Source of the DNA: Clostridia bacterium
GTDB taxonomy: Bacteria; UBA6262; WVXT01
DNA: 42,208 nt
NCBI GenBank assembly: GCA_009619095.1
Contig: WJOT01000059.1
Location: 1 to 42,208 of the forward strand
Direction: 5' to 3'
The notes beneath the pieces are model-generated. The model was given only the letters and a program-made list of their open reading frames with translations. It had not been told where the DNA came from and made no database searches. The position numbers and the translations under genes are program-made. This document shows, in pieces, positions 14,935-23,866 of the stretch (position 1 is the stretch's first letter; each line of letters starts with the position of its first letter).

Positions 14935-16260
14935 TTACTCAATTTTATTAATTACTAAACCACTCAACAACTTGGGATAAAAAAATGTTGATTTTTTGGG
15001 CATTATCTCCCCGGCTTCAACTACGGCTTTAAACTCAGACACTTTTACCGGTCTGAGGAAAAAGGCTACACAGTGCGAACCATTTCTTACTTTACGAACC
15101 ATCTCATTAATCTTTTCGGAATAAGTGATACTTTGTTGACTCTCCGGGAAAATTTTCAAAACCTTCTCGATAATTAAAGTGTGCAATATTACTACATCGA
15201 GCTCACAAAAAATCTCCGCTCTTCCTTTAATCAACTCTTTAGTAATTCTTTCATCTTTCAAACTTAATAGATAAAATTCGCTCCCACCAACATACATTCC
15301 TATTCTGTGTTTTGCTTTCTCGTCTTTCATTTGACTCAATAACTCTTTTAGGTTGTTAAGCATTTTTATATCAAAATATTCCCCTGCTTCCGCAATTAAT
15401 CTCTTCTCATCAAATCCCTCAAAGTTCCTGATTGCTCGATGGGTAGGCAAAATCTCAAGTCCACCATTTTTCATATTTACGAAGTATGACATTACATAGT
15501 TATAACTCTCCTGGGATGAATGTCTGGGATTATTCTTCCTTAACTCATTTCGATACTCCAGGGCACTCTCATAACGATGGTGACCATCGGCGATAAACAA
15601 TTTCTTATCTCTCATTCCTTCTACTATCCAGTTAAGTGACTTCTGGTCATCTATTCTCCACAGCCTATGTCTAATATTTTCTTCATTGCTAAGGTCGATT
15701 AGCGGGGACTCATTCTTTTTCTCCTCCCACAGTCTATCGATTCTATTTTCTGGGTCCTCGTAAGTGGTAAAAATCTGGGAGAAGTTTGCCCTGCAGGCTC
15801 TGATAAGATTCAACCTATCTCTCTTTGGCTCAGCCATTGTTCCTTCATGTGGTCGCACTATTCCTTTGGAGAAATCCTCCAACCGGGTAAGAGCTATAAA
15901 GCCACGCCTCTTAATAATTTTTCCTTTACCTTTAGGAGCCATCTCTCCGAACATATCGCTTCTCAATTCATATTCCTGTTCCAGAAGATAGATAGCGGGC
16001 GAATCATCCCTTATCAGTATCTCTTCCTCAAGCCACTCCTGAAAAAACTGGGCTGATCTGGTATATCTATTATTGGCTTCATTATCGCCGGGAAATTTTT
16101 TTTCTAAAATGAGTCTAATTACGTTGTATGGACTCATCTCGTAGTACCTCTCCTGTGCCTCACTAGAAATAATATCGTAAGGTGGAGCAAGGACCCACGG
16201 TAGCTCCTTTATTTTTTCTCGATTATAGAAAATGCCTCTAAAAGGAAGAATACTGGCCAT
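14935..16260 (-). CDS. DUF1015 family protein
   Basis: This 441-residue soluble protein has the conserved DUF1015 blocks: PFRGIFYN near the start, VLAPPYDIIS, SPYNVIRLIL, GIVRPHEGTMAEPKRDRL, the FIADGHHRYESAL motif (about 226-239), LPTHRAI and the C-terminal MPKKSTFFYPKLLSGLV. The biochemical role is not firmly established; conserved His/Asp/Glu residues suggest an enzyme or ligand-binding protein. ATG at 16260 follows AAGAGGTAGAGG. It lies only 10 bp after pyrE, so it is likely co-transcribed with the pyrimidine genes, but that alone does not show a pyrimidine function. Confidence 0.9.
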   Translation of the reverse strand: MASILPFRGIFYNREKIKELPWVLAPPYDIISSEAQERYYEMSPYNVIRLILEKKFPGDNEANNRYTRSAQFFQEWLEEEILIRDDSPAIYLLEQEYELRSDMFGEMAPKGKGKIIKRRGFIALTRLEDFSKGIVRPHEGTMAEPKRDRLNLIRACRANFSQIFTTYEDPENRIDRLWEEKKNESPLIDLSNEENIRHRLWRIDDQKSLNWIVEGMRDKKLFIADGHHRYESALEYRNELRKNNPRHSSQESYNYVMSYFVNMKNGGLEILPTHRAIRNFEGFDEKRLIAEAGEYFDIKMLNNLKELLSQMKDEKAKHRIGMYVGGSEFYLLSLKDERITKELIKGRAEIFCELDVVILHTLIIEKVLKIFPESQQSITYSEKINEMVRKVRNGSHCVAFFLRPVKVSEFKAVVEAGEIMPKKSTFFYPKLLSGLVINKIE

Positions 16261-16270
16261 CCTCTACCTC

Positions 16271-16858
16271 TTATTTGCTTCCCGGTTTTTGTAAAGGAAT
16301 TCCCTTCTTACAAATTGGACACTCCTCGGGAGAATAAGTCTCTATATCTATTCTCAGAAGACTGTTTAAGGGTAAATTTAGAGTGGCCAGCTCATCTGAA
16401 AAGGAAGGTTTGCTACGGTCAACAATTACTCCAATTCCTTCGACCTTTCCCCCCATACCCTGCACAATCTCTACTATCTCCTTAACCGAACCACCTGTAG
16501 TGATTACGTCTTCTACAACTACCACTCTCTCCTCTTTTCGTATTTCAAATCCACGACGTAATTTCATCTTGCCCTCTTCTCGCTCGCAGAATATGGCTCG
16601 ACAGCCTAAAACTTTAGCCACCTCTTGACCAACGATTATTCCTCCAATAGCGGGAGAAATGACAGCATCAATCTTTGACCCACGAAGCTCAAGCCTGGAG
16701 GCGAGTTGATTACAAAGCTTTCCCGCCAAATCCGGATATTGAAGAACCAACGCACACTGAAGATATTCGCTCGAATGTAAACCAGAAGAGAGCCTGAAGT
16801 GTCCGGAAAGCAGTGCACCACTTTTCTGGAATATCTCTAAAACCTCTCTCTCAGTCAA
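16271..16858 (-). CDS. pyrE: Orotate phosphoribosyltransferase
   Basis: The 195-residue type I phosphoribosyltransferase joins orotate to PRPP to make OMP. The PRPP loop VVVVEDVITTGGSVKEIV is at about 111-128; SGHFRLSSGLHS and ISPAIGGIIVGQE provide the orotate and PRPP contacts. The C-terminus YSPEECPICKKGIPLQKPGS, with a CPIC pair, is typical of one PyrE subgroup. Start is a TTG at 16858, with AAGGA about seven bases upstream. A 109-bp spacer with an inverted repeat separates it from pyrF, so it may be expressed less tightly with the rest of the operon. Confidence 0.96.
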   Translation of the reverse strand: MTEREVLEIFQKSGALLSGHFRLSSGLHSSEYLQCALVLQYPDLAGKLCNQLASRLELRGSKIDAVISPAIGGIIVGQEVAKVLGCRAIFCEREEGKMKLRRGFEIRKEERVVVVEDVITTGGSVKEIVEIVQGMGGKVEGIGVIVDRSKPSFSDELATLNLPLNSLLRIDIETYSPEECPICKKGIPLQKPGSK

Positions 16859-16898
16859 TTTATCCTTTTCCTTATGCCCATTTTTGACAGAATAATCA

Positions 16899-16955
16899 TT
16901 GTAGGCACAGATTCAATCTGTGCAAATTTTTGCACGGTTGAAACCGTGCCTACAA
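16899..16955. repeat. TTGTAGGCAC inverted repeat with two internal hairpins
   Basis: Ends TTGTAGGCAC (16899-16908) and GTGCCTACAA (16946-16955) are perfect inverted copies. Each carries its own hairpin: GCACAGATT/AATCTGTGC (16905-16923) and GCACGGTT/AACCGTGC (16932-16949). It lies in the pyrF-pyrE spacer, with no T-run, so it is a repeat rather than a terminator. Confidence 0.8.
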
Positions 16956-16967
16956 ATGTTCCCGATT

Positions 16968-17669
16968 TCATTTGAATTTTCCTGTTCCCATCTCCTGCAA
17001 TATCGCTTTAACTGCCCCAACAGGGTCGGGGGCTTCTATGATTGGCCTTCCTACAACAATATAGTCGGCTCCCTTCCTTAAAGCTTCGCCAGGAGCCATT
17101 ACCCTTTTCTGGTCATCAGCTAAAGACTTCTCCCCCGCCAGAGGTCTTATCCCCGGGGTAATTATGAGAAAATCTTTTCTGGTAGCCTTCCTGATGAGTT
17201 CAATTTCAAGAGGGGAAGCCACGACACCTTCCAATCCTGCGCTTTCGGCCATCTTCGCCAGAGCTACAACTTCATCACCAATCTCTCTGGATATTCCCAG
17301 TTCCTTCATATCGGGAGAATCTATGCTGGTCAAAATTGTGACTCCCCAGAGGAGAGGTCGGGGATGAATGGAAGCTGCCGCCTCCAACATCTTCCTCCCT
17401 CCAAGAATAGAGAGAGTCAAAGAGAAGACCCCGTGTCTTTGGGCCATTCTGACAGAGTTACTCACCACGTTGGGAATATCACAATACTTTAAATCTAAGA
17501 ATACTTTCCCTCCTTTTTTTACTACCATATCTAAAACTTTCGGGCCCTCGGCAGTGAACAGGAAACTACCAACTTTAAACAATTTCGCATAGGGAATCAA
17601 AGAATCGACTAAATTTTCTGCCTTTTCTATTTCATCAACATCAAGGGCTACAATTAGCTTTTCGGACAC
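16968..17669 (-). CDS. pyrF: Orotidine 5'-phosphate decarboxylase
   Basis: This 233-residue TIM-barrel enzyme makes UMP from OMP. The catalytic Asp-x-Lys-x-x-Asp array is seen in VFLDLKYCDIPNVV near residues 57-70; the usual His of LKFHDIPN is Cys here, but the charged tetrad is intact. LIVALDV at the start, LIITPGIRP near 172 and ADYIVVGRPI near 206 form the phosphate-binding end. Start is a GTG at 17669, overlapping the last 16 bases of pyrD. It follows pyrD in the pyrRBCKDF order. Confidence 0.96.
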   Translation of the reverse strand: MSEKLIVALDVDEIEKAENLVDSLIPYAKLFKVGSFLFTAEGPKVLDMVVKKGGKVFLDLKYCDIPNVVSNSVRMAQRHGVFSLTLSILGGRKMLEAAASIHPRPLLWGVTILTSIDSPDMKELGISREIGDEVVALAKMAESAGLEGVVASPLEIELIRKATRKDFLIITPGIRPLAGEKSLADDQKRVMAPGEALRKGADYIVVGRPIIEAPDPVGAVKAILQEMGTGKFK

Positions 17670-18598
17670 TTCAATCTCCCTACTATCGATTTTATATCTT
17701 TAATTTTATTGTTTACCATATACTCTCTTATTCCATCAATAACCTTAATCGGGATTAGAGGGTCAACGAAGTTACCTGTGCCAATAGCCACAGCTTTCGC
17801 CCCAGCAATAATAAATTCTAAGGCATCACCAGCGGTCATAATTCCCCCTATACCGATTATGGGAATCCTCACTGCTTTATGAACTTCATAGACCATCCTC
17901 AGAGCTATCGGCTTAATTGCCGGGCCGGAAAGCCCCCCTGTAACCTGGCGTAGCATGGGCTTTCTATTTTCCACGTCTATTGCCATACCCGTAAATGTGT
18001 TTATCAGGGAGACTCCATCCGCTCCCGCTTCCTCACACATCTTGGCAATAGAAGCTATATCCGTAACATTAGGAGAAAGCTTCACCATAAGGGGAAGACT
18101 TATCGCCTTCCTTACTCTACTGACCACCTGATGAGTCGCTTGGGGGTTCTGGGCGAACATAAGTTTCCTTTTATATTTAATGTTGGGACAGGAAAGATTC
18201 AATTCTAGCCCGGTAATCTTCTCTCCTTGCAAGGTCTTCGCCAGTTGCACATACTCATCTGTGGTCTCACCAGCAATACTCACAATTAAAGGAACATCGT
18301 ATTCCTTGAAGAACGGTAACTTCTCATTAATGAACGTATCTATACCAACATTTTGTAGACCAATTGAGTTTAGGACCCCTGAGGCAGTCTCCACAATCCT
18401 GGGGGGGTCGTTTCCCAGCCTCGGCTTCAAAGTAATGGTCTTGGCAACAATTGCTCCCAGCCTATTTAAATCTACAAGCTGGGCATACTCTTCTCCGTAG
18501 CCAAATGTTCCCGAGGCGACCATTACAGGATTTTTCAAAGAAATTCCTGCAAGTTTTATTGCTAAATTCGGGGGTTTCTCTTTTGCCTTTCGCATCAT
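17654..18598 (-). CDS. pyrD: Dihydroorotate dehydrogenase B, catalytic subunit
   Basis: The FMN-binding class 1B catalytic subunit (314 residues from this start) has MVASGTFGYGEEY, SIGLQNVGID, the active-site Cys in LELNLSCPN (about residue 137), LMVKLSPNVTDI and the FMN-binding IIGIGGIMTAGDALEFIIAG and AVAIGTGNF. It oxidises dihydroorotate and passes electrons to the PyrK subunit encoded just upstream. I chose the ATG at 18598 because it overlaps the pyrK stop as ATGA. A TTG at 18604 and a second ATG at 18595 are alternatives. The 3' end overlaps pyrF by 16 bases. Confidence 0.96.
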   Translation of the reverse strand: MMRKAKEKPPNLAIKLAGISLKNPVMVASGTFGYGEEYAQLVDLNRLGAIVAKTITLKPRLGNDPPRIVETASGVLNSIGLQNVGIDTFINEKLPFFKEYDVPLIVSIAGETTDEYVQLAKTLQGEKITGLELNLSCPNIKYKRKLMFAQNPQATHQVVSRVRKAISLPLMVKLSPNVTDIASIAKMCEEAGADGVSLINTFTGMAIDVENRKPMLRQVTGGLSGPAIKPIALRMVYEVHKAVRIPIIGIGGIMTAGDALEFIIAGAKAVAIGTGNFVDPLIPIKVIDGIREYMVNNKIKDIKSIVGRLKCPKS

Positions 18599-19395
18599 TC
18601 CCAAATCAACTCCCCAGCGTCAAAGACAGGGCCATCTTTACAGACTCGCTTATAAGTGTAAGTAGAACCTTTGGTTTTAACCACGCAACCAAGGCAGGCA
18701 CCCACTCCACAGGCCAGGCGTTCCTCTAAGGAAACCTGGCAGGGAAATCGATGTTTCCTGGAAATCTTTCCTATCATTTTTAGCATCTCAGAAGGTCCAC
18801 AGGCAAAGACTATCGGCTTGGGTCTATCCCCTGAAAGTGGCAGGCACTTTTCTAAAAGCTCACTGACCAGACCCTTATATCCTCTTGTACCATTTTCCGT
18901 AGCTACTTCCACCCGACAACCCAGTCTTCTAAAATCTCCTTCACACAGAAGTTCCTCTCTATTCTTAGCCCCAACGAGAACGAGAATTGATAATTCGGGA
19001 TTGGCAACGGAAATCGATTCTGCTAAGAAGAGAAGGGAAGCCACCCCTGTGCCTCCGGCTACAAGGATAATATCTGATATCTTTGATGTGGCAGATGGTA
19101 ACTGATACCCCTTCCCCAAAGGACCCAGAATATCCAGATATTCTCCTCCCTTCTTTCTGCTTAAAATTTCTGTGCCTTTCCCCACAACTTTATACAGTAT
19201 CTCAATCTTTTGACCTTGTACACGATGGACGCTAAATGGTCTGCGCAAAAGAGGAAGAAAACCTTTAGAAACTCTTACATGAATAAATTGACCAGGCTTC
19301 GCCTGGCATCCAATTTGAGGAGCAGAAAGGGCCATCTTATACCGCTGGGATCCAAGCTCTCTATTCTCTAAAATCTTCGCATCAACCTGCACCAT
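18595..19395 (-). CDS. pyrK: Dihydroorotate dehydrogenase electron-transfer subunit
   Basis: This is the FAD and 2Fe-2S subunit that passes electrons from PyrD to NAD+. It shows RRPFSVHR (FAD), ILVAGGTGVASLLFLAE (NAD), ACGPSEMLKMI, and at the C-terminus the four Cys of the 2Fe-2S site in ACGVGACLGCVV plus RVCKDGPVF. The frame is open upstream to an ATG at 19446. I prefer the ATG at 19395 (MVQVDAKILEN, 266 residues) because AGAGGA lies five bases before it and it fits the family start, while the upstream ATG has only a weak AAGG. Confidence 0.93.
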   Translation of the reverse strand: MVQVDAKILENRELGSQRYKMALSAPQIGCQAKPGQFIHVRVSKGFLPLLRRPFSVHRVQGQKIEILYKVVGKGTEILSRKKGGEYLDILGPLGKGYQLPSATSKISDIILVAGGTGVASLLFLAESISVANPELSILVLVGAKNREELLCEGDFRRLGCRVEVATENGTRGYKGLVSELLEKCLPLSGDRPKPIVFACGPSEMLKMIGKISRKHRFPCQVSLEERLACGVGACLGCVVKTKGSTYTYKRVCKDGPVFDAGELIWE

Positions 19396-19511
19396 ATCTG
19401 TCCTCTGGGAAACATGGGGGATTTTTTCCGAACGACTTGAGGACATGCTTTTTCGCCTTCGGTAAAAAAAGAGGTTCCCTAGGAAGTGAGGATAAATTCG
19501 CCAAGGCTTTC

Positions 19512-20813
19512 CTAAACGAGCTTTCCATCTTTCATTACCACTTTACCCCCAACTATGGTAGTCACGGGGAACCCCTTCAACTCCATACCAATAAATGGGG
19601 AATTCTTACTCTGCGAAGTGAATTTGTTGCCAATTTTCTTTTTCAGATTCAAATCGATTATGGTGAGGTCAGCATCAGACCCTATAGAGAGAGACCCTTT
19701 CTCCAGTCCCAGAATATTTGCCGGGTTCACAGTCAATTTTGCTATTGCTTGATTTAAGTTTAGTATCTTCTTACTTACCAGATTTGTAAAAATCAAGGGT
19801 AACGTCGTCTCCAGTCCGATTATGCCAAAAGGAGCTATATTATATTCTAAATCTTTCTCCACGTCCAGATGGGGAGCATGGTCTGATACTATACAATCGA
19901 TTGTGCCATCAGCCAGTCCTTCACATAATGCCTTGATATCATCCTTAGTTCTTAAAGGAGGATTTATCTTCGTATTAGTGTCATAACCCTGAACCTCCTC
20001 TTCGGAAAGAGAGAAGTAGTGGGGTGCGGTTTCACAGGTTACCTTTATTTTCTTCTTCGCCTGGCGAATTAGTTCCACAGAGCGACGGGTAGTAATGTGG
20101 GCTAAATGTAACTTTCCACTGGTCAACTCTGCCAGGGCGATATCCCGGGCAACCATTATCTCCTCAGCCTGCCTGGGTATTCCTTTTAAACCTAAAACTG
20201 TGGAGGTAAATCCTTCGTTCATTACCCCACCCATAGAAAGGTTTAAATCCTCACAGTGAGAGATCACCGGGAGATTGAACATCTTAGCATATTCTAATGC
20301 CCTACGCATTATCTGAGCGTTCATCACTGGTTTGCCATCATCAGAGATACCCACAATTCCAGCAATTCTCATTTTCCCTATCTCTGCCAGTTCCTCTCCT
20401 TTTCGTCCTTTGGTTATGCTTCCTATAGGATAAACATTAGCCACCCCTTCCTGGGAAGCTGTGGTGAGAATAAATTTCACGCCAGAGACAGAATCGATAA
20501 CCGGCTGCGTATTGGGCATACAACAGATAGAGGTAAATCCTCCCTGCGCAGCAGCGCGGGTTCCGGAAGCAATTGTTTCCTCGTCTTCCCTGCCCGGTTC
20601 TCGTAAATGGGTATGTATATCGAGCAACCCAGGAGTGACCACCTTAGCCGTGGCATCAATTGTTATCGTAGACCTGGTAACATCTCCCGGCCTGAATTTT
20701 GAAGATTCTCCAATCTTCGTTATTTTTCCATCTTCAATCAGGATGTCTACTTTCTTATCAATCTTATTTTTAGGATCGACTACTCTTCCATTTCTAATGA
20801 TTAATCTCAACAC
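19512..20813 (-). CDS. pyrC: Dihydroorotase (type I)
   Basis: The 433-residue amidohydrolase closes carbamoyl aspartate to dihydroorotate. It has the metal-binding DIHTHLREPG (His67, His69), the metal-ligand Asp in VGISDDGKPV near 155, LPVISHCED, LHLAHITTRRSV and the catalytic SDHAPH near 305, the pattern of class I (Aquifex-type) enzymes. Start is GTG at 20813 with GGGAGGAGC immediately upstream; the next codon is a TTG that could also serve. It lies 25 bp after pyrB. The pyrBC adjacency would allow formation of a complex, as known for some class I enzymes. Confidence 0.96.
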   Translation of the reverse strand: MLRLIIRNGRVVDPKNKIDKKVDILIEDGKITKIGESSKFRPGDVTRSTITIDATAKVVTPGLLDIHTHLREPGREDEETIASGTRAAAQGGFTSICCMPNTQPVIDSVSGVKFILTTASQEGVANVYPIGSITKGRKGEELAEIGKMRIAGIVGISDDGKPVMNAQIMRRALEYAKMFNLPVISHCEDLNLSMGGVMNEGFTSTVLGLKGIPRQAEEIMVARDIALAELTSGKLHLAHITTRRSVELIRQAKKKIKVTCETAPHYFSLSEEEVQGYDTNTKINPPLRTKDDIKALCEGLADGTIDCIVSDHAPHLDVEKDLEYNIAPFGIIGLETTLPLIFTNLVSKKILNLNQAIAKLTVNPANILGLEKGSLSIGSDADLTIIDLNLKKKIGNKFTSQSKNSPFIGMELKGFPVTTIVGGKVVMKDGKLV

Positions 20814-20838
20814 GCTCCTCCCGAGATGATTGTGATTC

Positions 20839-21777
20839 CTATCTTTTCATACCCCGACTATCTCCCCCAGCCAGAAGGTAAAGGACCGCCATCCTGACGG
20901 CAATCCCATTGGTCACCTGTTCGGTGATTACAGAACGTGAACCCTCTGCCACCGAGGAGGATATCTCTATCCCTCTATTCATTGGACCGGGATGCATCAC
21001 CAGAAGATCTTTCTTCGCTCTTTTCAATCTTTCATCGGTAATGCCAAAAATTTCGTTATACTCCCGCAAGGAAGGAAATAGATTCTCCTTCTGTCTCTCT
21101 ATCTGAATTCTCAAAATGTTAATCACGTCAAGCTCATCAATTATTTCGTCCAGATCGTAGAAGATTTTCACGCCCATCTGTTCAATCTTGGGAGGTATCA
21201 AAGTTGCTGGCCCTACCACGTACACCTTTGCTCCCATCTTATTCAATCCCCAGATATTCGAACGAGCAACACGCGAGTGGAGAATGTCTCCCACAATAGC
21301 AACCTTCAGGCCTGAGATTCTCCCCTTCTTCTCCCAGATAGTAAACATATCCAATAACCCTTGCGTGGGATGCTCGTGAGTTCCATCACCAGCATTAATT
21401 ATGGAGGCACTTATTGTTCGGGCAAGAATCTGGGGAGCTCCTGACATGGAATGGCGAATAACCACGAAGTCGGCCTTCATTGCTTCTAAAGTTTTTGCGG
21501 TATCGATTAGACTTTCACCCTTGGCCACACTGGAGGTGGAGGCAGAAATATTCAAAACATCGGCACTCAACCTCTTGGCTGCCAGCTCGAAAGAAATTCT
21601 GGTTCTGGTTGAGGGCTCGTAGAAGAGAAGCACCACGGTCTTACCCCGTAAAGGAGGGACTTTCTTTACTGAGCGGGTAAACAGCTCCTTAAATGGTTTG
21701 GCTGTCTCTAAAATTAAATTTATCTCTTCCTTATCCAGATATTCCAGACCGAGCAAATCCTTATTCTTTAACCGCAT
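20839..21777 (-). CDS. pyrB: Aspartate carbamoyltransferase, catalytic subunit
   Basis: The 312-residue enzyme forms carbamoyl aspartate from carbamoyl phosphate and aspartate. Carbamoyl phosphate-binding [12 protein letters not shown] is at 53-64, Lys86 lies in [19 protein letters not shown] is near 135, and [11 protein letters not shown] is the aspartate-side loop. No pyrI regulatory subunit is present in the window, so regulation is probably at expression level through PyrR. ATG at 21777, with AGAGGAG upstream, lies 3 bp after the pyrR stop. Confidence 0.97.
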   Translation of the reverse strand: MRLKNKDLLGLEYLDKEEINLILETAKPFKELFTRSVKKVPPLRGKTVVLLFYEPSTRTRISFELAAKRLSADVLNISASTSSVAKGESLIDTAKTLEAMKADFVVIRHSMSGAPQILARTISASIINAGDGTHEHPTQGLLDMFTIWEKKGRISGLKVAIVGDILHSRVARSNIWGLNKMGAKVYVVGPATLIPPKIEQMGVKIFYDLDEIIDELDVINILRIQIERQKENLFPSLREYNEIFGITDERLKRAKKDLLVMHPGPMNRGIEISSSVAEGSRSVITEQVTNGIAVRMAVLYLLAGGDSRGMKR

Positions 21778-21780
21778 TCA

Positions 21781-22323
21781 TCACTCCTCTCTTAAAACCA
21801 CACTATCCTCTCCATCCACTTCTTTCAAATTCACCGAGACAAGCTCTTTCTTAGAAGTGGGATAAGTTTTCCCTACAAAGTCGGGCTGGATAGGAAGTTC
21901 TCTAAGACCCCTATCAATTAGAACTGCCAATCTTATAATTTTGGGACGCCCGAAATCGATGAGTTCATCGAGGGCAGCCCTTACAGTCCTTCCGGCAAAG
22001 AGAACATCGTCAACAAGAACTACTTTCTTATCGGTAATATCGAAAGGAATTTTTGTTTCCTTAACCAGAGGCTGATGTGCTATTGAATCCACATCATCAC
22101 GGTAGAGGGTGATGTCCAGAGACCCCACGGGAACTTCCTTCTTCTCAATAGTCTCTATCTCCCTGGCAATCCGCTTAGCAAGATGAACTCCCCTGGTCTG
22201 AATTCCCACAATGACAAGGTCTTTTATTCCGTAATTCTTCTCCACAATTTCGTGAGCCATCCTCTTTATTGTCCAGGAAATTTCCTTTGCATCCATTATG
22301 GCTTTCTTCTTTTGGGATACCAC
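21781..22323 (-). CDS. pyrR: PyrR bifunctional regulator / uracil phosphoribosyltransferase
   Basis: The 180-residue protein has the PRPP motif [18 protein letters not shown] at about 99-116 and the PyrR hallmarks [27 protein letters not shown] and [20 protein letters not shown]. PyrR proteins bind pyr mRNA in response to UMP and often have weak uracil phosphoribosyltransferase activity. Start is GTG at 22323 with GGGAGG five bases upstream. It is the first gene of the pyr operon, about 58 nt after the predicted transcription start. I found no clear PyrR-binding loop or terminator in that short leader. Confidence 0.95.
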   Translation of the reverse strand: MVSQKKKAIMDAKEISWTIKRMAHEIVEKNYGIKDLVIVGIQTRGVHLAKRIAREIETIEKKEVPVGSLDITLYRDDVDSIAHQPLVKETKIPFDITDKKVVLVDDVLFAGRTVRAALDELIDFGRPKIIRLAVLIDRGLRELPIQPDFVGKTYPTSKKELVSVNLKEVDGEDSVVLREE

Positions 22324-22387
22324 TAGACCCTCCCTGCTTCCTATCTTATAAAAACCTCAAATCACCGCTTAGATTTTTCCGCATTTG

Positions 22388-22416
22388 AATATACCATAAA
22401 TAGTCTAAAAAGTCAA
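22388..22416 (-). promoter_or_regulatory. Promoter of the pyr operon
   Basis: On the minus strand the -35 is TTGACT (22416-22411) and the -10 is TATATT (22393-22388), with a 17-bp spacer. Transcription should start near 22381, leaving a 5' UTR of about 58 nt before the pyrR GTG. It lies downstream of the HD-GYP gene terminator, so the pyr operon is an independent unit. Confidence 0.75.
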
Positions 22417-22449
22417 ACTTTTCTTCCGCTAAATCAGAAGCTGTAGTAG

Positions 22450-22464
22450 CCCCGATGAATCGGG
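22450..22464. repeat. CCCGAT-ATCGGG palindrome between HD-GYP terminator and pyr promoter
   Basis: CCCGATGAATCGGG matches the nine-copy palindrome family of this window. It sits between the terminator at 22484-22523 and the pyr promoter. Confidence 0.7.
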
Positions 22465-22483
22465 ACGAAGCTCTGCCTGTGAG

Positions 22484-22523
22484 GCAAAAAAATAAAAAAC
22501 TCACACTGTGGAAGTGTGAGTTT
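22484..22523 (-). terminator. Intrinsic terminator of the HD-GYP gene
   Basis: Minus-strand RNA forms a perfect 11-bp stem AAACTCACACT/AGTGTGAGTTT (22523-22513 with 22507-22497) and a 5-nt loop, followed at once by TTTATTTTTTTG. It starts 27 bp after the HD-GYP stop codon and insulates the pyr promoter just downstream. Confidence 0.9.
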
Positions 22524-22549
22524 AAAAATATTACCAATCCATCTGGTAA

Positions 22550-23770
22550 TCATTGATATCTGTTTTGAATTAACCCTGTCCCTTTATTTAACATCTCAAG
22601 AAAAGTCTCCACAACTTTCGGATCGAACTGCGTTCCACTATTTTCTCTCAACTCTTTAATTGCTCTCTCTGGAGAATATGCTTTCCTATACGGTCTTTCT
22701 GATAACATAGCATCAAAGGCATCAGCTACAGCCATTATCCTTGCTCCTATATCTATTTCCCCGTCTCTGTAGTGGCCGGGATAACCTTTCCCATCATATC
22801 TTTCGTGATGCTGCTTGACCATATCAATTACTCCGTCAAGGAAAACAACCAGAGGTGCCAGTATTTCAGCACCTTTAAGCGAATGGAGCTTTATTTCTTC
22901 CCATTCTTCATCAGTTAATTTATCGGGCTTGAGGAGGATAAAGTCGTGCACTCCAATCTTACCAATATCGTGTAAATGGGAAGCCTGCCTGATAAGCTCT
23001 ACCCGCTCAGGAGGGAGTTTCATCGCTTCAGCAATAGCTACAGCGTATTCAGCCACCATCTCCGAATGTCTCCTGGTATAATGGTCACGCGCATCGATAG
23101 TAGCTGCTAAGGTGGTAATGGTGCGCATATAAAGATTGCTTAAACTCCTGTAAAGTCTAACATTTTCGATAACTATCGCTACCTGAGCAGCGATCTGCTT
23201 GAGCAATCGAAAGTCTTCCCGATTAAAGATTCTTCTCGTCTTTTTGTTGTTTACATTGATAACTCCTATAACCTTATTCTTTATAGCCAAAGGAACACTC
23301 ATTAGAGATTTATTATAATACTTCTCCTCATTACTCTTAGCAAAGCGAGTATCTTTCTCAATATTTTTCACCAAAATTGGTCTATTATGTTTTACTACCC
23401 AGCCCGAAATCTTATTTCCCACTTCAAGTTCTGTATCCTTCAAAATTTTTTGTTCCAGTCCCTTAGCACATTCAACTGATAACTTGCCAGTCTTATCATT
23501 TATTAAGAGAATAGAGCATATTTTCACATTCAGAATCGAACCCACCTTTTCCACAATTACCTTTAAAACATCCTTCATCTTCAACTTATTTGAAACATCT
23601 CTTTCTATCCTGTAGAGAAAAGATAGTGCCTTCGTCTTCTGCCTTATTTTTCTTGACAACTCTTTCCTGAGTTCTATCAGCTTACTATTGGTATTAACCA
23701 ACTCCGAGGTTTTCTCTCCCAACTCTTCTCCCAGCTCTCTTATTTTTCTGGCTAAATCTTCCTTTTCCAT
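22550..23770 (-). CDS. GAF/HD-GYP protein, probable c-di-GMP phosphodiesterase
   Basis: The 406-residue protein has an N-terminal coiled coil (about 1-50), a GAF sensor domain (about 60-200) and an HD-GYP domain (about 210-400). The catalytic signatures are intact: ASHLHDIGKIGVHDFILLKPDKL, HSLKGAEIL, HHERYDGKGYPG and VADAFDAMLSERPYR. Domains of this type hydrolyse c-di-GMP, so this is probably a sensory phosphodiesterase that lowers c-di-GMP. No transmembrane segment is seen. I place the start at ATG 23770 (TTAGGAG six bases before it); a GTG directly upstream is an alternative. Its leader contains an intrinsic terminator and a possible 7-codon ORF (23816-23986), so expression may be attenuated. 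Confidence 0.93.
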   Translation of the reverse strand: MEKEDLARKIRELGEELGEKTSELVNTNSKLIELRKELSRKIRQKTKALSFLYRIERDVSNKLKMKDVLKVIVEKVGSILNVKICSILLINDKTGKLSVECAKGLEQKILKDTELEVGNKISGWVVKHNRPILVKNIEKDTRFAKSNEEKYYNKSLMSVPLAIKNKVIGVINVNNKKTRRIFNREDFRLLKQIAAQVAIVIENVRLYRSLSNLYMRTITTLAATIDARDHYTRRHSEMVAEYAVAIAEAMKLPPERVELIRQASHLHDIGKIGVHDFILLKPDKLTDEEWEEIKLHSLKGAEILAPLVVFLDGVIDMVKQHHERYDGKGYPGHYRDGEIDIGARIMAVADAFDAMLSERPYRKAYSPERAIKELRENSGTQFDPKVVETFLEMLNKGTGLIQNRYQ

Positions 23771-23815
23771 CACTGGCTCCTAATAAAAATTCTCCCTCAA
23801 AGAATTCCCTCATCT

Positions 23816-23866
23816 GAAAAACAAAAAGCCGAATTACCAAACCTTAATAATCTTTGATAATTCGGC
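23816..23866 (-). terminator. Attenuator-type terminator in the HD-GYP leader
   Basis: Minus-strand RNA pairs GCCGAATTA (23866-23858) with TAATTCGGC (23836-23828). Five more pairs (TCAAA with TTTGG, one wobble) make a 14-bp stem, followed by TTTTTGTTTTTC. No minus-strand gene lies upstream, so it must either attenuate the HD-GYP mRNA about 45 nt before its start or end a short RNA begun at the 23981-24010 promoter. Confidence 0.75.

Noticed and set aside
22324-22381. PyrR-binding attenuator in the pyrR leader
   Set aside because: A partial TTTGAGGTT resemblance exists, but there is no complete binding loop and no terminator in the leader.
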